DNA of 64,000 bases, from NCBI RefSeq assembly GCF_052857255.1, contig NC_135500.1, positions 101,765,394 through 101,829,393 on the forward strand, in the 5' to 3' direction. Under the pieces are notes generated by a model. That model saw only the letters and a program-made list of their open reading frames with translations, made no database searches and was not told where the DNA came from. The stretch's first letter is position 1. Each line of letters opens with the position of its first letter. This DNA is from Amblyomma americanum. Taxonomy: Eukaryota > Arthropoda > Arachnida > Ixodida > Ixodidae. Below, piece by piece: positions 1 through 10,676 of the stretch. Made by a program: the position numbers and the translations under genes.

Positions 1-289
1 ACAGCAGGATTCACCATTATTCACCGTGATCGAAGGGAGATCTCTGAAATCTGTGATACCTTGTTTCACGTACACACGGACTCCAGCATTCTTATTCGGT
101 TCAAGCCAACTGCCAGGCGACAACCTCAGGATCGGAAGAGTTAGTCTGCTCTGAGCAGAATAACGGCGTCTAGCAGCGCACGGATTCTCCTTCTCTGCAT
201 GCATGTCTAACGTTGTGATACAGACGCCCGCTACATCTCCGCCTTTTATACGCAAACCTGCGCATGCGACGCGGGGCTTGGGTGATAGG

Positions 290-2336
290 GAAGGAGGAGG
301 TAAACTTTATTAAAGAAAGGTCTAAGGCGCGGGTGGGGGTGACGTTCCACTCCCCGCGGTGGGCTCCTCTTCTAGGCGGGACGCCAAGTGGCCGACCGAT
401 GATGTCGTTAGGCGACCTCTTCGGCCCGCTCCGTGACTCTGAGTAGAGCCTCCGTGTCCGAGCTGAGAAGCGCGGCCTCCCACTGCGATTGGGTAGAGAG
501 CTGCAGACTGTTCGACGGCTTGTCATGATTACATGAGTATAGGATGTGTGGTGTGTCTGCCTTATGGTGTCCACAAAGAGAACAGACGGGGCTAAACTGC
601 TCTCGGAATCATTTGGAGTAGATGTACGGATTAAAGAAAGTGTCTGTTCGGAGCTGCCGCCAGCTGACTTGTGCTTTACTTAGAGATCTGTGTGGTTCTC
701 CGAAGACTTGTCTTCCTATCTTGAAGTGGGCAGTAATTTCTTTGTAGGTCTTCACTCACTCCTTGGCCAACCTGAGCTCTGGGTAGCGCATCTCCCGGTT
801 AACTACGAATCCTCGGGCATATTGGTGCGCCGCCTCGTTCTGAGGATGTCCCGAATGGGCGGGGTCCCAGATCAATGTGATCTGGCAGGTATTGGAGATT
901 TTTTTTAATTTTTTTATGCCTGCGGAGTGGGTCCTTCCATTGGCGAAATTGGAATGGCGCTTTTAGGGTCGCTGGTGATGTATTTGCCCGTGGTGGAGGT
1001 AATGGCTAAAGCTAAGGCAGCTTCTTCGGCCTCCTCGAGAAATTTTGTTTTATCGATTGTCGCCGATGCGATGAAAGAAACTCGATGATCGACAACTGCA
1101 AGGAAAAAGGCGTCTCTGTCTGCACGTTCTGCCACGTCCACATGCGCCGTGTCTTTCTGAACTGAAAATCTTTCGTGCACTTTCTCTGCCTTAGCCATTC
1201 TTGTGTCCGTATCTTTGGATGCATGTTTTTGGGCAGAGGATGGACTATTAGGTGTTCGTGCATCTGTCTTGGAATTGGCAAGTTGTGTGTACGGATTCCT
1301 TCATATTGTATCCCTGCCTTCTCTAGGATGAAACGTCCCGTTTCAGTGCCTGATAGTCTTTCGTATTGTGCGGCGAGGTGTGCTTCCACCATTTCTGCTA
1401 AGGTGTTTTGAATTCGTAACCGTAGTAGTTTTTCATTTTGTTTATGACGGGGGAGGTTGAGCGAAATTTTGTAGGATTGTCTAATTAGATCATCCCAGTT
1501 GTCTCTTTCTCTCACTGTGAGGGTGACGTATGGTGTAGAGTAGATGACTCTGCTAAGAACGAAGGCTTTGATTAGTTTCCTGGTCTCGGCTTCTTTAACT
1601 CCGCCTCGCCCATTCTCGATGCGTGTGATGACGAGCGAGATGTGGTTGACGGTGTTTCTCAGTTTCCTAATTAATGTGTCGTTTTTTTTTTTGGTTTGAC
1701 AGCATCAGCCTTCTCAATATCCTTAGTGTTTCCACTTCTGGGACGGCTGCCCCTTCTTAATAGATTTGGATGGGAGGCGCTTTATTCTTTCTTTGGCGCT
1801 TTGGGTTTTAGAAGAGGACTTCGGATTTTTGGGGGGAACACGCAAGTCCCGCGGCTTGTGTCTCCTCTACTACTACATCTTGCGCTTGTAGCGTATCTTG
1901 TATCGTGCCGATACTCCCCTTGTTGGTACAAAGGGTGATATCGTCCGCGTACAAAGAGTGTTTTAGGTCTGGGATTTTGGCTGGATCGTGTGCCATTTTG
2001 ATGAGGGTTATATTGAATAAGAAGGGGGCAGGACAGATCCTTGCGGCGTTCCTCTGTCTTCTAAACTCAAGGCGTCGGATTTGATTTTGCCAATTTGAAT
2101 TTTTGCCGTTCTTTCAGAGAGAAAGTCCTTGATGGAGTTGAACGTTCTTTCGCCTACATTCAATGGTGAAAGAGAATCTAGGATTGCTCTATGTGTGACG
2201 TTATCAAATGCTTTGAATAAATCTAGAGATAGAATTGCCCTTGTGCTTCTTTGTTGATCCTGAGATAGGAGCAAGAAATAGGAGATAGGAGCACACGCAC
2301 CACTGAAGTTTACAAACGAGATTGTTACCAAACTTA
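290..2336 (-). mobile_element. Degenerate I-group LINE, RT to 3' end
   Basis: Minus-strand remnant of a non-LTR retrotransposon. Reading from 2331 downward: RT motif A (LSLDLFKAFDNV) and motif B (RGTPQGSVLP) at 2008-2331, the YADD catalytic box at 1808-1996, the connector that precedes RNase H at 1012-1515, then RNase H with a DVA active-site start near 1140 and a SDPKSA block near 960. The coding part runs out at a stop at 408-410 and a 3' UTR follows with AATAAA at 306-311. Several frameshifts break it. RNase H after RT places it in the I group (I/R1/LOA-like). It may be the 3' half of the element whose ORF1 lies at 6649-7918, but about 1.3 kb of nuclease/RT sequence is missing between them. 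Confidence 0.8.
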
Positions 2337-2339
2337 CTT

Positions 2340-3349
2340 CCTAAATTGGACATCTAAACTTAGGGGTAGAGTAGCAATACTAATGAAACATGCTATAAAC
2401 TGCGATGTTATGCCCGAATTTTCTTTCATAACTGATCATGTGGAATGTTAACAGTTGTGTCGGAAATAAACGTGTTTTCAGTCATGTACAGACCACCCGA
2501 TTCTTCTGTTGATGTTTTATCGGTCATTTAGATCACTTGCTCCATTATGTTAATAAAAAAAATCTTAACCTCCTTCTCGGTGGAGATCTCCATATCGACT
2601 TACTAAAGCCATCTCCTGCTCAAATGACGTCTGTATCAACGATAGAGTCCAGTGGCAACCTTAATTTAACCCAAACTGCAACCCGCGTCAAAATGCAAAC
2701 TTATACCCTTCTTGATATTTTTCTAACCAACATAAGTAGTAATTATGTATTATCCGGAGTTTTATGCTGTGATATTAGTGACCACTACCCGATTTATGTA
2801 CTTCTACAAGGCATCAAAAAGCAAACAACTGATTTACCCGCTGTGAAAACAGAGTGCATCACACCTGCGGCCCTTGAGGCGTTTTGCTCAAGTATTATAA
2901 ACGAAAGTTGGAATGATGTATTTTCTTCTGATGCAACCGATGATGCATATGAGCTATTCACTTTTCGTTTTAAGTCATTATATCATGAACATTTCGGACG
3001 TAAGGTGATCAAGAAAACAAGAAGAAATCGTAAACCTTGGATCAACTGCGAATCTCTAAAGATGATTAAAAAGAAATCGAAGTTCAAAAAATTTATGAAA
3101 ACAAAGTCACTGGCTGACCGACAAAGATTCAAATAGTACTGGAATATATTAACTACTCATTTAAGAAATGAAAAATGAAAATATCTGCATAACGAGTTTA
3201 TGAGCAAAAGTTGCGGTGGAATTGTTCAAGTCTGGAGGAAAGTAAACAAACTACTCGAATGCAAATAAATTTCTGAGGGTGTTACTAGTCTTACTCTCCA
3301 AGGTCATAAAGTAGAAGGAATCGAGCTTGGAGAAAAGTTCAATCATTTT
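2340..3349 (+). pseudogene. CR1-group endonuclease domain (ORF2 part)
   Basis: Encodes the C-terminal half of an APE-type endonuclease, which nicks the target for reverse transcription. Visible are FSVMYRPPDSS near 2480-2510, the GDLHIDLLK loop near 2580 (the family's GDFN box), and SDHYPIYVL near 2780 (catalytic SDH). After the nuclease comes a basic linker (KTRRNRKPWI) typical of CR1 ORF2. The longest open stretch is 2537-3136. Stops near 2448 and 3135 and a few frameshifts break the rest. The frame continues to EKFNHF at 3333-3349 and resumes at 4852. Confidence 0.8.
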
Positions 3350-4839
3350 GGACGGTGGGCAAAACCGCACAGACCCGAACAGCGACGAGCTTAGGCTCAG
3401 CGTCTACCTAGAGGGAAAACCCATACCAGAGAAAACACTCATAAGAATCGTGGGCATGTGGATACAATCAAACCAACGGTGCACACATGCACTTGCTCTA
3501 TTCAAAGCTTCCACCCTACAAGTTGCCCGCATGATCACGCGCGTCTCCCATGAACGCTCAGGCATGCGAGAAGACACGCTAAAGCTGCTCAGCAGCCTGG
3601 TGATCAGCCGAATCACCTACAGTCTTCCATACTACAATTCAATCCAAAGCGAAATCCAACAGATTGATGCGATTATATGCCAAGCATGCAAAACAGCACT
3701 CCATCTACCGCAATGCACATCCACAGAGAAGCTTTTAGCACTAGGACTTCATAACAACTTTGAAGAACTCAGAGAGGAACAACACGTCGCCCAATTGCAG
3801 AGACTACAGCAGACTCCGTCTGGCAGGGAGCTTCTGCAGCAGTTGGGATGCAACGAACAAATACAAGAAATCCCGGACGGCATACGGGGCACAATTAGAG
3901 AGACTCCCATCCCCAAGAACATGGACCCCAACCTACACGAAGAACGCAGAAAGGCGAGAGCCGAGTACATCCAAAAATCACTAGCCCGCCAGACAACAAC
4001 GGTGTATGTGGATGCAGCCACATACCCCAAAAGGACGGGACAAAACAACCCCAACGCGGTAGCGGCTGTGATAAACTTGGACATGCGGGAAATCATCAGC
4101 GCGTCGCTACGGGACTGCACGGTGGTCGAGGCTGAAAAAGTGGCCGTCGCTCTAGCGGCAGCGGATGGCTACCGGACTAAGGGATCCTTAACAATACTAA
4201 CCGACTCTCAAACGGCATGCAGAAACTTCATGTTAGGCATAATAGGTCACAGAGCGCTCCGCATACTCCGCTCTGGGGACCGACTCAAACAAAGCACAGA
4301 AGAAAAACCAATCAAACATACGATAGTATGGACGCCGGGACACGCGGGAGTGGAAGGCAACCAAGCGGTCGACAGGGTAGCTCGAGGGTACACTTTTTAC
4401 CGAGCTCCCCCACAAGCGACCTCGAGGAAGCCAAACCTGTCCCTAGAGATTACTCAGCAATCTTAAACCACTACAGGGGCTGCAGGAAACTGTACCCCCC
4501 ACAACATAAATCTCTCTCCACGGAAGACGCCGTGGCATGGAGGCTGCTACAGACGGGATCATACCCGAATCTAAAGACATTCAACAAAATACAACCCACA
4601 CAATACACAGACAAATGCCCATGGTGCCATGAAACACCCACGCTCTATCACGTAACGTGGGCCTGCCATAAAATAGAGGTGGCACCAAAAATACCAAACC
4701 CGAGTGCGGAGCAATGGGAAGGAATGCTCTCCAGCGACCGTCAGGACGTCCAACTTGGGCTGAGCCGGCGACATAGCTGGCAGCGGCATCCAGCGGATCC
4801 CTGGACTAGGGACAGACGGCGCTTTCCTTCTTTCCTTCC
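3350..4839 (+). mobile_element. 5'-truncated I-group LINE inserted in CR1
   Basis: A fragment covering the RT thumb, connector and RNase H of an I-group LINE. It is exactly flanked by the 12-bp duplication TTCAATCATTTT (3338-3349 and 4840-4851). RNase H residues are readable: YVDAA near 4008, VEAEKVAVAL near 4125, LTDSQTA near 4198, TPGHAGVEGNQAVDR near 4330. After a frameshift near 4400 the protein continues in another frame with a terminal zinc-binding block (CPWCHETPTLYHVTWACH, near 4616). The 3' end is a pyrimidine run (CTTTCCTTCTTTCCTTCC), not poly(A). Confidence 0.85.
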
Positions 4840-4851
4840 TTCAATCATTTT

Positions 4852-6050
4852 TTAAGGATGCTGTTTCACAAAACTTACCCCCGAAAACTGTAAATCCCAA
4901 TACAAAAGACAATGATCACAGTGTCTCTTTAGAACCTACCAATGAAAATGAAGTTTGCAGTATTTTTGCCTCCTTAGATAATAGCAAATTTGGTGATATA
5001 GATATAATTCAAATCGCGCCAATAAAATACGTACTTGACTGCATATCTTCTATTCTAACTCATATTTACAATCTCGCCCTATCTACTAGTTTGTTCTTAA
5101 AGTTAATGCAAGTATCAAAAGTTATCATTGTCTACAAAAAGGGAGATAAGAGTGATATGTCTGATTATCGACCAATCTCAATATTAATGGCCTTTTCATA
5201 AGAAATAAAAAGGATAATCTACAAAAGAATAATTAGTTTTTGCTTAAAGTCCAATCCTTTTTCTCCTTCTCAGCAGGGCTTTATCCATGAGAAATCAACC
5301 GAAACGGCGTTATTAACGCTAAAAGAAATCATAATCGATGCAATTGAAAATCGATAAATATGTATCGGAATTTTTGTAGACTTTTCAAATTCTTTCGACT
5401 ACCTCAGTCATGGTGTTATACTGCAAAAACTGGAATTATACGGCATACGCGGAACGCCCCTAAACCTTATAAAGTCTTGCCTTCAACATCATCATCAGTA
5501 ATTCCAAATTGGTTCCCATCTGTCCTCATCTCAAGTAGTTTGCACTGGTTTGCCGCAAGACAGCATTTTACGGCCTCTCCTGTTCATATTATATATTAAT
5601 GATATAGTTAAATACATGATAAACCAAAATATGTCATTTTCGCAGATGATACAAGCTTACTTTTTCAAGGCACCTCATTTCAGCTTCGTATGCCAGCTCA
5701 GGTGCTTCAGTATCGATGGCAGATGCCGGGGCTAGCAAAAATCTTTTCCTTCCTTTTTACTATTATTTTAATAAACAACCACAACCACCACCACCACCAA
5801 TTATAAATGACGCAATGAATTGATTAAAAGCTGCAGTGAAAATAATGTACTAGTTTTAAATACTGAAAAAACTAAAGCCGTACATTTTCATGCAAGGCAA
5901 TTAGCAATTATTCAGAACATCGACATAAAGCTTGGGAGCACCAACGTAGAATTCAAGGATGTGATTACTTGTCCACAATCACATGAACTGGAACGCCCAA
6001 GTTGAGTCTGTAATCTCTCATCTGTCACGGTGTGTTGGTATTCTCGCTAA
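4852..6050 (+). pseudogene. CR1-group reverse transcriptase (ORF2 part)
   Basis: Continues the frame broken at 3349 (FFKDAVSQNLPP). Recognisable RT blocks: KGDKSDMSDYRPISIL near 5140, SQQGFIHEKSTETALL near 5270, IFVDFSNSFDYLSHGVIL near 5370 (motif A), PQDSILRPLLFILYINDI near 5550 (motif B region), and a FADDTSLLF-type catalytic box near 5640. The block KTKAVHF near 5870 lies after the nested tail at 5670-5799. There are many stops and frame changes, so the protein cannot be made as it stands. Confidence 0.8.
5670..5799 (+). mobile_element. LINE-A 3' tail insertion
   Basis: About 130 bases matching the end of the LINE-A 3' UTR (compare 35485-35590): the segment from CTCAGGTGCTTCAGTATCGA through CAAAAATCTTTTCCTTCC to an AATAAA and an ACC-repeat tail. 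It sits between the FADD box and the following RT block of the CR1 element, so it is a very short, strongly 5'-truncated insertion. Its left edge is uncertain by about 20 bases. Confidence 0.7.
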
Positions 6051-6089
6051 TTTCTGACACTTCCTTCTGACACTTCCTTTTCAATCTCG

Positions 6090-6345
6090 TGGTTAACGAC
6101 GGTAAGGTTTCTCTGCACCATCGTAACTGTTAAAGGCTGTTCTGCGATGTGACATGGCAAAACTTCCCGGTACCCTGGCAGTCTTAGTCGAGACGTTCTG
6201 GGTACTTGGATCGCTATTACGTCAGGTTTTTGGATTGCGATTTAATGTGTAACTGCAGATCTGCTTTGTTTTTGCGCACAGACCTGCAGTTCCACTGCCA
6301 AATTGTTATGGTTTTAGGATTGGCCATTTTGCTGGGATAGATCAA
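6090..6345 (-). pseudogene. I-group LINE ORF2 start (endonuclease N-terminus)
   Basis: On the minus strand a start codon near 6335 opens MANPKTITIWQWNCRSVRKN, the typical beginning of an APE-type endonuclease (QWN box). After frame changes come PDVIAIQ and LPGYREV, which are also nuclease N-terminal blocks. It lies downstream of the ORF1 at 6649-7918 on the same strand, as expected for a two-ORF LINE. It is cut off at about 6070, next to the CR1 element. Confidence 0.7.
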
Positions 6346-6648
6346 TAGCCGCCCCTTGCGCTGACAGGGGAAGCCGACGTAAAATTTCCTGTAAAACGGT
6401 GTCGATTACATGAACTAGTGATTTACATCCTGTATGTGTTGTTCGAGTCTTTGTGTTAAATTTTCAATTCTTGTGTTAGGTTATCGAGTTTCGGGCTGCG
6501 CTCTTCCACTTTTTCTTCGGGTTTTAGGACTCTATCCTCCAGTGAGGGATTTCTAATGTCAGCTACTGTCATTTTTTGCGAGGTGTTTCTTTCTTGCTTG
6601 ATACGCTTACTGGTGTTCCGCCTGATGCGGTCAACGTAGTTTCCATTT

Positions 6649-7918
6649 TTAGACTTCCGGCATTGGGAGTGGTTTTGGAGGAGAGTTTTTAGATTTGGCG
6701 GGTGCTTTTAGTTTACTGTTATCTTGTTCCAAGTGCTTGATTCGGTCCGTGAGCATTTGAATGTGGTGATGTGCCTGATCGAGTTTAGACTGTAATGACT
6801 GCAGCTCCGTCTCCTTTCCGTGAGAGGCCACGCCCGCCCAGCTCACCTGTTTTGGTTCGGGGATGTGAGTCCGGCTGCTGGTACTGCTGACATCTCCACT
6901 GCGGCTGCTGCGTCTGCTGCGGCTGCTGCGGCTGCGGCTGCGTCTGATTTCCAAGGACGGGAAGGAGCTCGAGCGGTCCTTCCTTTTGATGGATGATGAA
7001 TCAATGCAGGTCCTGGATTGGGATCTTGACTGGTGCTCTGATGCTTTCGCTTGGGGTCGTTGAAGTCGTTTCCTGCAGCTGTTATCGCCTGTGTGGTGCC
7101 CTCCTCAACAGACAATTAAAATTGGGTCGCATATTTCTTCATTTAGGTGCTGGTTGCCGCAGTACGGGCACCCTTGTTGCGGTGGCTCTGGACATACGTC
7201 ACTTCTGCGTCCGGATCCTCTGCAGTTCGTGCACGCCTCTTCTTTTGGAATGAAGGGGTAGACTGGGTACAGGACTCCGAAGTATACGATGCTGTCTGGT
7301 AGTTCGTCTGCATTGAAGTGGAGCAGAAGGGACTTTGATGTTCTTCCCATGGTTCTTGCTTGTACGACCTCAGGGTTTCCTGTGCGAAATTCTGTCATCA
7401 GTTCTTGCTGAGTTTCGCCACCGTAAGCCCGATAGATGATGTCCTGCAGGGCCCTGTCCGGAGGGGCGATGTGCGACGTCATGACGATGTCTTTGCCTTC
7501 TATCTTGATTTTCTTGACTGCGACGCAGCGTAGTCTGTTTGCCTGCGCCTGCGTCGGTATGGTGAACACAATTTTTGCAGAACTTGTTCTAGATTAGTCT
7601 TTATCAGCCTCGGCCGCGGTGATGCCGCTGGCTTTTGCGATCGAGTGCCAGATGGGCTTCTCGGTGTAGCCTTGATGTCTACGCTAACCGTTGGGCTGTA
7701 GATGATTTTATATTCTTCTCCGGGAGTCGGAGAAGTGGTTTCTTAGGATGGAGGGGAGGGAGAGGTTTCGCCTGTGGCTTCTCGGTCTGCTTGTTTGGCT
7801 CCCGAGCTGTTAATGACTCAGCTTTGGGGTTCTTTTTACGGTAAAAAACAATTGTTTTCAAATCGGTCGTGTCGAAATCGACTGGGGATGCATTAGTTCC
7901 AACTAGGGCGTACTCCAT
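6649..7918 (-). pseudogene. I-group LINE ORF1, Gag-like with zinc knuckles
   Basis: A Gag-like nucleic-acid-binding ORF1. The N-terminal piece (7679-7918, starting MEYALVGTNASPVDFD) and the central piece (7105-7569) are in different frames. The central piece has PPDRALQDIIYRAYGGE and two CCHC-type knuckles (CTNCRGSGRRSDVC and CPYCGNQHLNEEIC, near 7130-7235). A third frame (6649-6954) gives an Arg/Ser-rich stretch followed by a coiled-coil-like segment (LQSLQSKLDQAHHHIQMLTD). At least two frameshifts make it non-functional. Upstream, 7920-8050 probably holds the element's 5' UTR. Confidence 0.75.
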
Positions 7919-8250
7919 GCCTGCCGCCGCGGCGTTCGCGCCGCGATAGGCTTGGCGTTCGGTTAAGCCAGGGCGCCGGAGCGACGCTGGCTTTAGACAG
8001 TCAGAACTCGGTCGCCCGAGCTCCGATTTGCTTAAAAGAGCTCTTGAAAGGTGCCTTATACGCTCCCGCTTCTTGTCCGTGTGTCGGAGTTCACGTATCT
8101 TGGTATTTTTTCTTGCAGGAGGTGTTCGAACGCGGAGCCCATACGAAGCACATGAGTCTCCGTCGGCCCCCTAGCGGAAAACTTCGGGTGATAAAGCGGC
8201 GTGCACCGAGGCGGCGACGAAGAACGCGGCACGGCTGTGGGGTGTCTCTG

Positions 8251-8390
8251 GTTGCCATGGTATCGGCGCATGCGCTGAACTGCACATCCGCGTGACGTCA
8301 CGCTGGGCGTTGACGGTGGAGCGCGCGCGCGGCCGCGGCGGGCAGCCACACTTTACTCCCCTTAGGTTGCCATGGTAACGACGCATGCGC
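8251..8390. promoter_or_regulatory. Clustered RFX / NRF1 / CRE-like sites
   Basis: Two copies of a module made of an X-box-like palindrome and an NRF1-like palindrome: GTTGCCATGGTAT (8251) with GCGCATGCGC (8266), and GTTGCCATGGTAAC (8366) with ACGCATGCGC (8381). Between them lies a full CRE palindrome, GTGACGTCAC (8292-8301), in a CpG-rich stretch. Such clusters are typical of TATA-less animal promoters. The motif matches are seen directly; promoter activity and the gene served are not known. Confidence 0.4.
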
Positions 8391-8614
8391 ACAACTGGTC
8401 TCCCCAACGTACCATGAAATGCTCAGCTGGTAGCCCAGTGAAGCTGCCGTTACAAAAATTGAACCTATTGAATGCGTTGTGGTCTTTGACATAATTAAGT
8501 GCCTTTGTGTACTGATGTGTACATGAGTAAATTATATTTTAAAACGGGACCAGATAAAAGTTGCGTTCTACTCTATAAAGCATTTCAATTCACTGCCATG
8601 AGCGTTCACTGACA

Positions 8615-9470
8615 TGGACAAAGCGGATCTGTTCACGCCACCAAGAAACCGAAACCCAGCCGCGGCAAAAATTCTGAACCGTCAAGGTCACAGATGCCGC
8701 ACGATTCCTGAAACATTGCTTTCCGCGTAAAAATACATTTCATAATCGCATTAGTAACATCAACCTGGGCGCACAAATAACAATCATCGCCTATGATTTC
8801 TCCAAGGCGTGAAAGAAGCTCTAACACAAGAGCTAGTATTGCTGTGAAAGCCCAAAACGCGATGCTGCTGCAGGTGGCTGATATTCCATGAAACACGCTT
8901 AATAATAATAATAATCGGTTTTTGGGGAAAGGAAATGGCGCAGTATCTGTCTCATATATCGTTGGACACCTGAACCGCGCCGTAAGGAAAGGGATAAGGG
9001 AGGGAGTGAAAGAAGAAAGGAAGAAGGAGGTGCCGTAGTGGAGGGCTCCGGAATAATTTCGACCGCCTGGGGATCTTTAACGTGCACTGACATCGCACAG
9101 CACACGGACGCCTTAGCGTTTTTCCTCCATAAAAACGCAGCCGCCGCGGTCGGGGTCGAACCCGGGAACTCCGGATCAGTAGTCGAGCGCCCTAACCACT
9201 GAGCCACCGCGGCGGGTAAGAAACACGCTTAGAAGCACTGCTTTCGTGTCCGATTGCTTCAAAATATGCCAGCAAATATATCTAGCCATGGTAAAATGGC
9301 GAGCAATAATTTTACTCACGCGGCAACCTGCAATCGAGCCATAAGCAGTCTCACATTCAATGGACATTCGCTCAAGGGCATATGAACCATGTTTCAAGTC
9401 CCAACCCATGGTTCCAGACAAACGTTGATGTTGAACTCACGTGGAAATATGATTTATTAGAAAATAATAA
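8615..9470 (-). repeat. Unclassified repeat, copy 1 (SINE-interrupted)
   Basis: About 540 bases of minus-strand sequence, excluding the SINE at 8902-9219. It aligns by eye along its whole length with 35655-36157 on the plus strand. Shared blocks include a CATATTTCCACGT-like start, TGTCTGGAACCA, AAGCAATCGGACACGAAAGC, AAGCGTGTTTC, CCACCTGCAGCAGCATCGC and GACCTTGACGG. No coding frame is convincing. The family is not one I recognise. Confidence 0.6.
8902..9219 (-). mobile_element. tRNA-headed SINE (long type), full length
   Basis: A complete 318-base SINE on the minus strand flanked by the 12-bp duplication GAAACACGCTTA (8890-8901, 9220-9231). The 5' head at 9219 downward has pol III A-box (GGTGGCTCAGTGGTTAGG) and B-box-like (GGGTTCGACCCC) sequences. 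The body contains GTGTGCTGTGCGATGTCAGT and GCGGTTCAGGTGTCC, and it ends in ATT repeats. It closely resembles the Ruka-type tRNA-derived SINE of ixodid ticks (from memory, not checked against a database). Confidence 0.9.
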
Positions 9471-9499
9471 TAGTAATAATTCTTGTTTTTTTTTTTATG

Positions 9500-9792
9500 G
9501 AAAGGCCGAGCGCCCTAGCTACTGAGCCCCCGCGTAAATTCTAAAAAGTTTTATGAGGAGAGAAAATGGCGTAGTCTCTCTCAAATCTCGGTGGACACCT
9601 GAACCCCCGCGTAAGCGAAGGAGTAAAGGAGGGAGTGAAAGAAGAAATGAAGAAAGATATGTCGTAGAAAAGGGCTCCAGAATAATTTCAACCACCTGGG
9701 GATCTTTAACGTGCACTGACATCGCACAGCACATGGGCACCATAGCGTTTTGCCTCCTTGAGAACGCAGCCGCCGCGGTTGGGTAGGCTGTC
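9500..9792 (-). mobile_element. SINE pieces (head remnant plus 5'-truncated body)
   Basis: A tRNA-like head remnant at 9500-9535 (reverse complement of GGGCTCAGTAGCTAGGGCGC) abuts the 3' end of a second SINE body at 9545-9792. The second body has the CTGTGCGATGTCAGTGCACG block but lacks its own tRNA head. No clean duplication was found. The open frames across it are shadows. Confidence 0.75.
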
Positions 9793-9845
9793 CCACTTCT
9801 CAGTGGAAACTTCAACCGTGGTGTGTGGGCAGCTTAGGAACTGTA

Positions 9846-10005
9846 AATTCTAAAATAGTTTTTGGGGAAAGGAAATGGCGCAGTATCTCTCTCACATCTC
9901 GGCGACACCCGAACCACGCCGTAAGAGGAGAGATAAAGGAGGGACTGAAAGAGGAAAGGAAGAAATAGGTGCAGAACTGTAGGGCTGCGGAAAAAATAAT
10001 GTGGG
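9846..10005 (-). mobile_element. SINE 3' fragment
   Basis: The 3' half of the long-type SINE on the minus strand: reverse complement of GCGCCATTTCCTTTCCCC at the left, followed by the GCGTGGTTCGGGTGTCGCC and pyrimidine-rich blocks. The tRNA-like head is missing. Confidence 0.75.
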
Positions 10006-10034
10006 TTAGCCCAGCTAATCCACGATATAAAAAG

Positions 10035-10175
10035 CGAAAGATGCCGGCGTTCATTGTGTTCATGGGCGTTGGCCTTGTCAATGTTTTAGACGGCGATGGT
10101 TTTGAGCAAAGAAAGGGTGCATAACTGGCTCCCTGGATATGCGGATGCCTCATTCGTGCTTAGATACATGTGGCG
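10035..10175 (+). repeat. Degenerate inverted partner of the 10364-10533 frame
   Basis: About 130 bases that align in opposite orientation with the reading frame at 10364-10533. Shared blocks are TGTTCAT, AAGAAAGGGTGCATAACTGG and TGGCGGTGGTGT. In this copy the frame is broken by stops. The pair forms an imperfect inverted repeat about 330 bases from arm to arm. Confidence 0.5.
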
Positions 10176-10363
10176 GTGGTGTGATAGAAAGCTGGTTTGA
10201 ATGCATTAGCGCTGACAGCCTTGTGGCGGATATGCGGAACTGCAGCAATAGCTAGGCCGCAGTGTTCATCTCGTGATCAATCTCTCGCGATCAACCATTA
10301 ACTGCATGCCACCTCCCAGGGTGGCAGGGAGGGTGCGCTGCCTATTCAGTGTGCGGAACGCAA

Positions 10364-10533
10364 TCAAAGCAAGTTTTTCCAGTTGGACACCACCGCCACC
10401 TGCATGAAAGCGGGATTGAGGTTTCCAATGATCCACGGAGCCGGTTGTGCGCCTTTCCTTTCTAGAACATGAACGGCCTTTGCAAAGTTGTCAACGGCAA
10501 TGAACTCTATGAACACCGTAGGCTCACTTGTAT
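10364..10533 (-). CDS. Unassigned reading frame cut by a SINE
   Basis: Open on the minus strand from the SINE junction near 10533 down to a TGA at 10364-10366, about 55 codons. The composition is protein-like: EPTVFIEFIAVDNFAKAVHV, then LERKGAQPAPWIIGN, then LNPAFMQVAVVSN. There is no start codon in the visible part, so it may be an exon, a transposon protein tail or a gene fragment truncated by the SINE at 10534. A decayed inverted copy lies at 10035-10175. I do not recognise the family. Confidence 0.35.
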
Positions 10534-10650
10534 TGTTTGGTTTTTGAGGAAAGGAAATGGCACAGTAACCGCCTCACATATCTGGGTAGACACCCGAACC
10601 ACGCTTTAAAGGAAGGGATAAAGGAGGGAGGAAGGGAAATAAAGAGAAAA
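10534..10650 (-). mobile_element. SINE 3' fragment
   Basis: The 3' end of a long-type SINE on the minus strand (reverse complement of CCATTTCCTTTCCTC at the left, then GCGTGGTTCGGGTGTC). It truncates the reading frame at 10364-10533. The right edge fades into AG-rich sequence before the next SINE. Confidence 0.7.
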
Positions 10651-10676
10651 CTGAAAATTGAAAGTTTGATTTTGAG

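Larger units (their letters stand above)
2337..6060 (+). mobile_element. CR1-group LINE carrying two nested insertions
   Basis: A plus-strand LINE fragment with an apurinic-type endonuclease followed by RT and no RNase H. It starts inside the nuclease and stops inside the RT C-terminal part, so both ends are missing. A 3' truncation is unusual for LINEs and suggests a later deletion. It is interrupted by an I-group LINE fragment at 3350-4839 and by a LINE 3' tail at 5670-5799. If both are set aside, the reading order of the CR1 protein is continuous. Confidence 0.8.
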
